This document shows positions 14,997 to 20,242 of a DNA stretch of 21,677 bases, one piece after another. Location: assembly GCA_021850955.1 (NCBI GenBank), contig JAJZKH010000002.1:3143-24819 (forward strand). The letters are read 5' to 3'. The DNA is from Microcaldota archaeon (lineage in GTDB: Archaea; Micrarchaeota; Micrarchaeia; Micrarchaeales; CABMGC01). The position numbers were made by a program, and so were the translations under genes. Position 1 is the first letter of the stretch; each line of letters begins with the position of its first letter. The notes beneath the pieces are model-generated. The model searched no databases. It saw only the letters and a program-made list of their open reading frames with translations, and had not been told where the DNA came from.

Positions 14997-16793
14997 ATGT
15001 CGGAAGAAATAGAAGATAATAAGAATAAACCCAGAAAAAATAGTACACAAGATTTTAATAGTACGCAGAATCTTAATAATATACATGATACTAAAAATTT
15101 TTCCGCAAAAGAATATACAAGATTACAGAGGCTTGCGAAAGCTATCGAAAATGCTAAAACTTATGAGCAATTAAAAAAAGACAATGACATTGAATTAGAA
15201 AAGGTTAAAAATAAGATAACGGAACTATCAAAAGAAAGGGAGGAAATCTATTTAAAACTAGAAGAAGGATATAATCAAGAATTAGAGGATAGATTAGTCA
15301 AGCTTGACGAAGATTTGAAAATCAAAAATAAAATACGTCATAATCTAACAATAATAGCTTCACAATTTACAGAAATAAACAAAATAAACCAGAATGAACT
15401 ACAGGAAATTCAAAATAATTTAAATAGTGATAACAATTCTGATAATAGCAACGATGTAATTAGCAATAATGAAATTATTTACGAGGATAAGTCTTTTAAT
15501 GAAGAAGAATTTATTAAAAAAGAACATTCCAATGTTAACGAAAACTTTATTGAAAAAGAAATCCCCGAAATGCATACTCTAAAAAACAAAGAAGAATTAT
15601 TACCGGAACGTAAAGAAGATGATCAAAAATTGTCGTACATTTTGGAGCGTATGAACAGAAAAGATAAATTTGCTTATGCTTCAGCAAATGGTTTTCTTTA
15701 TGAAAATATTATTTACGAACTTAGTCAACACAGTAGTATATTTAACGATTATGTAAAAACAGAACTAAACGAATTAGGGGTTGATGCTTATGCGGTATCT
15801 ATGCCTGATTATGGATTATATAACGTTGCTATACAAATAAAATATAAATCAAGTTGTACTTTAAATGAAGTTAAAGAAATACTCGAAAAATTAGATAAAG
15901 CAACGAAAAAAAATATTGATTCTATCCCACAGGATTATCTTATTATTTCTGGATATCCTGTAAAAGAAGAAATACGTGAATATATCAGAAAAGAAGCCGG
16001 AAGAAGAAATATTAAAATAGTTATAACTGATAGAGATGTGGTTGAAAAATGGTTGGAACAAAACAATTTACGAAGTATTGATACACAACTTTTTGACTTT
16101 TGGGCTAATCATTACGATCAGAAGATTTTACGTGAAAAAAGAATAGTAGAAGGTCGTAAAGAATTTTATAAAAGCGAACAATATGAAAAATATTTAGAAT
16201 CTCGACATATTTTAGGTAAAAACATAGAATCCAAAAATAATAAATATAAGGAAAAGGGTAAAAAGGAACATATTTTCTTTGACAAAGAATATGATCCAAT
16301 GTTGTTACATCATTTTGATCTAATTATTGGAGAAAAAATGTTGGAAAAAGAAAATAATTTTTTTGCTAGAACTATAATTGCCTTTTTTAAGACCTATGGG
16401 GATAAAGAAATTCCCTTTCAAAAATTTATAGAAGAATTTTTGAAATATCCGGAAGATAATAAGTTTCAATCCAGACTTAATCAATTTAATTCGATGTATA
16501 CAGAAAAGGCTGGTCAGTATTGGCTAACTCAATTTTTCACAGGGAATCCAGATTCCTATTGGGGTGGTAAACACACATATCGTTGGACCGAAAAGAGTAC
16601 TGAAAATATTAAATTGACAAAACCAGCTATTGAATTGATGTGTAAGAAATTAGGTTTAGATTTAAATAATTTTGATGAAAATTTGAAACATGAAACAAAA
16701 GAACAAGAGTATGAATCCCCTTCCGTGAACTTCAATAATATAACAGAACAACGAATGAAAATGCAAAAAGAAGATATGGAATTAGACTTTTAG
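14997..16793 (+). CDS. Coiled-coil protein with Mrr-like PD-(D/E)xK nuclease core, 598 aa
   Basis: The N-terminus (1-35) is polar and disordered. Residues 36-140 form a long coiled coil (KVKNKITELSKEREEIYLKLEE...), followed by an acidic Asn/Glu-rich linker to about 215. Residues 220-356 match the Mrr-type restriction-endonuclease pattern: GFLYE with E236, GVDAYAV with D263, then VAIQIKYK with the Q280-I-K282 signature, and the strand-helix-strand DYLIISGYPVKEEIREYI...IKIVITDRDVVEKWL in which Mrr proteins end their fold. A helical C-terminal region (430-560, rich in Trp/Tyr/Gly at 500-530) is unassigned. By analogy it would cut DNA, perhaps modified or foreign. Solitary position and coiled coil suggest a stand-alone defence or quality-control nuclease, but this is inference. 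There is no methyltransferase nearby. Confidence 0.7.
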   Translation: MSEEIEDNKNKPRKNSTQDFNSTQNLNNIHDTKNFSAKEYTRLQRLAKAIENAKTYEQLKKDNDIELEKVKNKITELSKEREEIYLKLEEGYNQELEDRLVKLDEDLKIKNKIRHNLTIIASQFTEINKINQNELQEIQNNLNSDNNSDNSNDVISNNEIIYEDKSFNEEEFIKKEHSNVNENFIEKEIPEMHTLKNKEELLPERKEDDQKLSYILERMNRKDKFAYASANGFLYENIIYELSQHSSIFNDYVKTELNELGVDAYAVSMPDYGLYNVAIQIKYKSSCTLNEVKEILEKLDKATKKNIDSIPQDYLIISGYPVKEEIREYIRKEAGRRNIKIVITDRDVVEKWLEQNNLRSIDTQLFDFWANHYDQKILREKRIVEGRKEFYKSEQYEKYLESRHILGKNIESKNNKYKEKGKKEHIFFDKEYDPMLLHHFDLIIGEKMLEKENNFFARTIIAFFKTYGDKEIPFQKFIEEFLKYPEDNKFQSRLNQFNSMYTEKAGQYWLTQFFTGNPDSYWGGKHTYRWTEKSTENIKLTKPAIELMCKKLGLDLNNFDENLKHETKEQEYESPSVNFNNITEQRMKMQKEDMELDF

Positions 16794-17010
16794 TCTTGTT
16801 TTCTGCCAAATATTAATTTTATCTTGTTATTGTATATTATTTACTATTTATAAACTCATTTTCTTTTGGGTATTCAATTTTTTTATTGATAATTCATCAT
16901 CACAAGAACATAGGATAAACCTTTTTGACCCTTTATTAATATTTTTTAACATATTTTTGTATAATATTTATGCGAAAATATGTAATAAGTAAAAACAAGG
17001 AGATAATTTG

Positions 17011-17306
17011 ATGAGAAATCCAATTCCCGTAGATACTAAATGTATGGTACATATTCAAATGGTAGAAAAAGATAAAAAGAAGATCTTAAAGTTTTTTACA
17101 TATAATAAAAGAATGAATTTGAAGTTACCGTTCCGGCAACAGTATTGAGCTTTGAATATTTCAGAAGAAAAGATCCATTCAATATGACTGAATTTGTAGG
17201 GTATATTTATAAAATGGACTGTCTTTATAATGGAGAACATTTATACTGTAATATAGAAAGTGATGATGTTTTTTCACTCCTGGATGACACGAAAGAGAAT
17301 GTATAA
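17011..17306 (+). pseudogene. Frameshifted small gene, about 97 codons
   Basis: From the ATG at 17011 (AAGGAG 8 bases upstream) the frame reads MRNPIPVDTKCMVHIQMVEK...FFTYNK and stops at a TGA at 17146-17148. A second frame (-1 relative) opens over the same point and continues EFEVTVPATVLSFEYFRRKD, MTEFVGYIYKMDCLYNGEH and so on to a TAA at 17304-17306. Both halves have protein-like composition and join naturally near 17100-17120, beside an AATAAAAG run, so one indel explains the break. The restored product would be a soluble beta-rich protein of about 97 aa. The stop overlaps the next ATG (TAATG), so the intact genes were translationally coupled. A TATAAT at 16960-16965 is the likely promoter. 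A 13-codon frame (16970-17011) precedes it and overlaps its ATG by TGATG. Confidence 0.6.
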
Positions 17307-17451
17307 TGTTCAGAAAAAGATCAGCAATTGTAATCATACCGACCTTTGAAGGCTCAGGCCCTATTTTCCAGCAGAGCGTTTGGCTTTTGATAGAGATCTT
17401 GAAAAAATTGCAAACTTAATAGCTAAAGATATGCAGAAAAAATGCAAATAA
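17306..17451 (+). pseudogene. Frameshifted small gene of the 53-aa family
   Basis: The ATG at 17306 overlaps the stop of the preceding gene. Frame 1 reads MFRKRSAIVIIPTFEGSGP and then drifts. The second frame (-1) continues YFPAERLAFDRDLEKIANLI and AKDMQKKCK to a TAA at 17449-17451. Joined at about 17358-17362, these give a protein of about 48 aa: a beta strand (SAIVIIPT), a glycine turn (EGSGP) and an amphipathic helix. The same turn-plus-helix plan occurs in the 18674 gene (MEGRSP, then SKEELFDQQLKELAEKLSK) and, more loosely, in the intact 13244-13405 gene. It has no own ribosome site and depended on coupling to the upstream gene. Confidence 0.6.
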
Positions 17452-17549
17452 ATAGAGAAGAACTAATAAACGATAAGTAAGTAAAAACGACGAGTAAGTA
17501 AAAAGCAGTAGACTATTAATGGAATGCAAAATTTCAAAATGATAGTATG

Positions 17550-17578
17550 TTGATAGAATTTTTGACAGACTGTATAAT
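17550..17578 (+). promoter_or_regulatory. Sigma70 promoter TTGATA-17-TATAAT
   Basis: TTGATA (17550-17555), a 17-bp spacer and TATAAT (17573-17578) on the plus strand give a leader of about 63 bases to the GTG at 17648. Confidence 0.65.
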
Positions 17579-17647
17579 TAGGTGTATCTTAACAAGATTG
17601 AGAATAAAATTGCTCAAGAATGAGATATTTTTTACAAGGAGTGCTCT

Positions 17648-17749
17648 GTGAAAGTAAAGATACATAGATTACCCGACGAGACAGAAGATTATTGACGAAG
17701 CGGAGGACCAAAAGCGAAGAATATAATCAGCGAGAAAGAAAACGATTAA
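17648..17749 (+). pseudogene. Very short ORF with in-frame TGA or frameshift
   Basis: A GTG at 17648 with a textbook AAGGAG site 6 bases upstream and a strong promoter reads VKVKIHRLPDETEDY and hits TGA at 17693-17695. The same frame then continues RSGGPKAKNIISEKEND to TAA at 17749. Another frame over the same DNA reads KIIDEAEDQKRRI, also protein-like, so the lesion may instead be an indel. The expression signals suggest a real gene that is now broken, or a genuine 15-residue peptide. Confidence 0.4.
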
Positions 17750-17822
17750 TGTGAAAAAGTATTAAGTATAAAAAATGAAGTAAACCTATTTTATACTGTG
17801 ATTTGTTGTTAAAAATAAAATT

Positions 17823-17894
17823 ATCATATGATGCAAAGTATTAATACTTTAGGCTAAATGTAAAATTACAACTTGTCGGAATTTCTGACAGGTT
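17823..17894. promoter_or_regulatory. Cluster of three palindromes
   Basis: ATCATATGAT (17823-17832, perfect), AAAGTATTAATACTTT (17835-17850, perfect 16 bp) and an imperfect 25-bp palindrome centred on GTCGGAATTTCTGAC (17870-17894). The last resembles the palindromes at 9248, 11146 and 3685. This dense symmetry suggests operators or RNA hairpins. Confidence 0.45.
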
Positions 17895-17986
17895 GCCTAT
17901 CGTAAATTGCCCTAAAAATATTATTCAATAAGATGAAGTTACTTTTTATTCAAGATAGAAAAAGCTTTTACGGAAAGTGTTCTGAG

Positions 17987-18058
17987 ATCCCAGTATAAAA
18001 ATATTGGGATGATTATATGTAAATGCTGTATTTACTTATCCCAGGAATTAGATTTTTT
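17987..18058 (+). promoter_or_regulatory. Structured segment with alternative pairings, possible attenuator
   Basis: Hairpin 1 pairs 17987-17996 with 18001-18010 (10 bp, one G-U, loop AAAA). Hairpin 2 pairs GTAAAT with ATTTAC (18019-18035). A second ATCCCA at 18038-18043 can replace the first as partner for TGGGAT (18005-18010), enclosing hairpin 2 and leading to a T6 run at 18053-18058. The two states exclude each other, as in attenuators and riboswitches. No known riboswitch motif is recognised, and it lies about 135 bp before the 99-aa gene. Confidence 0.35.
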
Positions 18059-18115
18059 GACAAGAAGTGGATTTTTGACAGGAAATTATAATTAATATGT
18101 GATTGGTAACGGAAA

Positions 18116-18177
18116 AATAATATATTGTAGAATAATAATATATCTTAGAAAATAATATATCGCAGGAGAATAATATT
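18116..18177. repeat. Four AATAATATAT direct repeats, 17-18 bp apart
   Basis: Copies start at 18116, 18134, 18151 and 18169 (the last is partial), so they lie about two helical turns apart in sum. They sit just upstream of the 18193 start. An AGGAG at 18164 lies within a GGaGAAT/ATTCcCC hairpin, so it may not serve as the ribosome site. Confidence 0.5.
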
Positions 18178-18192
18178 CCCCAGAATAACAAA

Positions 18193-18492
18193 ATGCCTCA
18201 ACCTACATTGTTTGGATTTACTACACATCACGAGAATGGTCTCCTGTATGTGACTCCAAAATGGTCTGCTCCCGGAGTTGATCTTACGGGGAGCACATTT
18301 GGTGAGATTATTCTCAATGATACACCAGGGAATGAAGTTCTAGCAGAACGTTTTATGGATGCTGTTGTTTACGGAAGAGCTTATACTAATGTTGAGATTG
18401 AGAGAGATGCAGATTGTTACCGCGTTGAAGGAACTTATGCGCTTCATCATCCTAAGGGTCTTGATATTACATTGGATGAGATTGGTTTTTAA
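18193..18492 (+). CDS. Hypothetical protein, 99 aa
   Basis: An intact, acidic, soluble protein: MPQPTLFGFTTHHENGLLYV, a GEIILNDTPGNEVLAERFMDA segment, and a C-terminal YRVEGTYALHHPKGLDITLD strand pair. No membrane segment, cysteine motif or known domain is visible. Codon use is more GC-rich than its neighbours, which may indicate a different origin. The ATG at 18193 has no normally spaced ribosome site; AGGAG lies 24 bases up and may be sequestered in a hairpin. Its leader region holds the alternative hairpins and direct repeats described above, so translation or transcription control is likely. It is one of only two intact genes in the 16.9-19.4 kb cluster. Confidence 0.65.
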   Translation: MPQPTLFGFTTHHENGLLYVTPKWSAPGVDLTGSTFGEIILNDTPGNEVLAERFMDAVVYGRAYTNVEIERDADCYRVEGTYALHHPKGLDITLDEIGF

Positions 18493-18542
18493 AAGATCTT
18501 TTGAATGGTTTTGCGAGTAAGTAATAAGATTTATTTGCGGGA

Positions 18543-18564
18543 GATTAATCAGAGAGGATTAATC
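18543..18564. promoter_or_regulatory. Two GATTAATC palindromes, 14 bp centre to centre
   Basis: The self-complementary octamer GATTAATC occurs at 18543-18550 and 18557-18564 with 6 bp between. In RNA it would form a hairpin with loop AGAGAG; in DNA it could be a tandem operator before the 18674 gene. Confidence 0.35.
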
Positions 18565-18673
18565 AATAATGAATATAAATTAAGCTACTGACAACAATAC
18601 CTATTTACGGTCTTTGGGTTATATGATATAACTAAATACATCGTTAATATAAGTCTTAGGAGAAATAAAAATT

Positions 18674-18842
18674 ATGAAGATTGGTATTGTTTGTGTTAAG
18701 TCCATGGAAGGTCGTTCACCGATTCCGCCTTAGCAAAGAGGAATTGTTTGACCAGCAGCTTAAAGAACTTGCCGAAAAGCTATCCAAAGCCATCATTCCA
18801 GGTGAAAATGCATTAAAAAAATTTGAATATTTTAATCAGTAA
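18674..18842 (+). pseudogene. Frameshifted small gene of the 53-aa family
   Basis: The ATG at 18674 follows an AGGAG site and reads MKIGIVCVKSMEGRSPIPP to a TAG at 18731-18733. In the +1 frame the sequence continues FRLSKEELFDQQLKELAEKL and on through ENALKKFEYFNQ to TAA at 18840-18842. Removing one base near 18721 joins them into a protein of about 55 aa with the strand, EGxxP turn and amphipathic helix plan of the 17306 gene. Both genes are broken just after the EGxxP turn but in opposite directions (+1 here, -1 there), which speaks against a shared programmed shift. A TGA-TATAAC extended -10 lies upstream near 18630. Confidence 0.6.
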
Positions 18843-18877
18843 AAGTTTTATTGAATATTACAAAAGGAGACAATACT

Positions 18878-19132
18878 ATGTGTGAAGACAATCCATGTGT
18901 ATCTTGTAGTGGAGCCTGTAGTGCTCGTCCTGACTCTGTCGACCTTGTTGATCTAATCTCTGTTGATAAACTTGCATCTTGTACTTCTTGTGGTGAACAA
19001 ACGGTCTGTAGCGAAGGATGCGAGAACCATGAAGGTTGTGAGGACTGTGGGAACAACCGTGGGGGTTGTGATGGCTGTGAAGATTGTAATGATGAGCATG
19101 AAACTCGTAACGGAGATTACTCCGATTGGTGA
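18878..19132 (+). CDS. Cysteine-rich acidic protein, 84 aa, 13 Cys
   Basis: I start at the ATG at 18878, which has AAAAGGAG 7 bases upstream; a TTG at 18851 in the same frame would put that site inside the gene. Cysteines are at 2, 7, 10, 14, 35, 38, 44, 48, 54, 57, 64, 67 and 70, giving five CxxC pairs (7/10, 35/38, 54/57, 64/67, 67/70). They form an N-terminal group of four and a C-terminal group of nine, separated by a Cys-free DSVDLVDLISVDKL linker. The chain is rich in Asp, Glu and Gly and has no signal peptide. This two-cluster plan recalls metallothioneins, so binding of Zn or another soft metal in the cytosol is a reasonable inference; a modified Cys-rich peptide is the alternative. 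It ends in a TGA stop. Confidence 0.7.
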   Translation: MCEDNPCVSCSGACSARPDSVDLVDLISVDKLASCTSCGEQTVCSEGCENHEGCEDCGNNRGGCDGCEDCNDEHETRNGDYSDW

Positions 19133-19163
19133 AGAGACTTCAGTATATGTAAAAGGAGTTATT

Positions 19164-19360
19164 ATGGGGAGGGTAATTTATTCTGAGGTCGTGTAGGATA
19201 TTCTACATGAAGTACAATTAGATGAAGTTAGACTTGTTTGTAAGGCTTAACGAGCACAGGAGTTTTATGTAAACATACTTCCTCGAAAGGGGATGTGTGG
19301 CATGGACTCTTGGTTACAGACGTAGAAATAGAAGCAGGTATTGTGTATGAGGATGATTAG
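19164..19360 (+). pseudogene. Degraded small gene with two stops and a frameshift
   Basis: The ATG at 19164 has AAAAGGAG 5 bases upstream. The frame reads MGRVIYSEVV, a TAG, DILHEVQLDEVRLVCKA, a TAA, RAQEFYVNILPRKG, and then must shift to continue GDVWHGLLVTDVEIEAGIVY and EDD to the TAG at 19358-19360. All segments look like parts of one protein of about 64 aa. It begins 31 bp after the Cys-rich gene on the same strand and probably formed an operon with it. This is the most decayed gene of the cluster. Confidence 0.6.
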
Positions 19361-19380
19361 TTTGTAAAATATGGAGTTGG

Positions 19381-19403
19381 GGCGACTCTCCGTAAAAGTC
19401 GCC
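19381..19403 (+). other. GC-rich hairpin
   Basis: GGCGACT (19381-19387) pairs with AGTCGCC (19397-19403) across a 9-base loop. No T-run follows, so it is more likely an mRNA 3' stabiliser or pause hairpin than a terminator. Confidence 0.5.
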
Positions 19404-19467
19404 AAATATATGCTTTTAAGATTAATAAAAAACAAAAGAAATAAAAGTACGCAATAACATTCTATTA

Positions 19468-19504
19468 CCAGTAATTCTATTGAGAAGAAAATTACTGGAT
19501 TTTT
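19468..19504 (+). terminator. Intrinsic terminator of the small-gene cluster
   Basis: CCAGTAATT (19468-19476) pairs perfectly with AATTACTGG (19490-19498) across a 13-base loop, followed by a run of five T (19500-19504). It closes the plus-strand cluster. Confidence 0.75.
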
Positions 19505-19573
19505 GATGTCATTATTTTAGTAACAATAATTATCGTAAAATACTAATTATAACTATTTTGACCCAAAAACGAG

Positions 19574-19579
19574 TATAAT
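19574..19579 (+). promoter_or_regulatory. -10 box of the 19606 gene
   Basis: TATAAT at 19574-19579 predicts a short leader of about 20 bases containing the AAAGG ribosome site. The -35 region (AACTAT) is poor. Confidence 0.45.
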
Positions 19580-19605
19580 ATAAAAGTGATAAAAAGAAAG
19601 GAAAA

Positions 19606-20115
19606 ATGTTTTTTATTCATGATTGGTGTTTGTCTATGAAAGACGAAGAATCAGAAATCAAAATGATTAGATGGTTTTCTTCTGAACACTGGAATTTTGA
19701 ATATTATCGAGAGGCGTCAGGAATTAGTTATCTAGAATACGAATCTCGTATAAAACAGGTTAAAATATTACGAGAAAAATACTATGATCCATTTTTTGAT
19801 TGTATAAAAATAATTCCCACATACGATCCCGAAGAAAAAGTATCTCTAACAGAAGATAAAATTATAGTTCCTCTTCCTTTTTCCTGGGAAAATCAAATGG
19901 AACTTTTTAGACTGTATGAGAATTTTTTGTTAAAAAAATATGTACAGGCACTAGAGGAAATAGGAAGTTCGGGTCTAGAAGAGCAATACATGAGACATGA
20001 TATACCAGTAAGCCATATGTATATTATAAATAAAGCCTTTGTTGTTTTTAAACTTAAATCTACTTGGAAGCCAATAATTTATTTCAATAATGATTATTCT
20101 ATGTCGTGGGAATAA
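19606..20115 (+). CDS. Hypothetical protein, 169 aa
   Basis: The ATG at 19606 follows AAAGG by 5 bases; an internal ATG at 19636 has no site. The protein is soluble, with many aromatic and acidic residues: FFIHDWCLSM at the start, a helical YLEYESRIKQVKILREKYYD region, a central DKIIVPLPFSWENQMELFRLYENFL block and a C-terminal strand pair (AFVVFKLKSTWKPIIYFNNDY). No known domain is recognised. It has its own -10 box and lies after the cluster terminator, so it is an independent transcript. It converges with the glycosyltransferase gene across a 127-bp gap. Confidence 0.7.
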   Translation: MFFIHDWCLSMKDEESEIKMIRWFSSEHWNFEYYREASGISYLEYESRIKQVKILREKYYDPFFDCIKIIPTYDPEEKVSLTEDKIIVPLPFSWENQMELFRLYENFLLKKYVQALEEIGSSGLEEQYMRHDIPVSHMYIINKAFVVFKLKSTWKPIIYFNNDYSMSWE

Positions 20116-20242
20116 CACTATATTGTTTTCACAGGATAAAATATTCACATATAACTATTGTGATGCTACTATTTTTAAGACAATACCGTCTGATGAAATG
20201 ATTTACCACGAACCAGTTACACGATGAAATAGTTACGTCTGC

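Noticed and set aside
17146..17695. Alternative genetic code (UGA as Trp or Gly)
   Set aside because: UGA read through does not fix the frameshifted genes, UGA is the natural end of the 57-aa and Cys-rich genes, and no large ORF needs it.
17306..18733. Programmed frameshifting shared by the 17306 and 18674 genes
   Set aside because: Both break after an EGxxP turn, but one needs -1 and the other +1, and no slippery heptamer with a downstream structure is visible.
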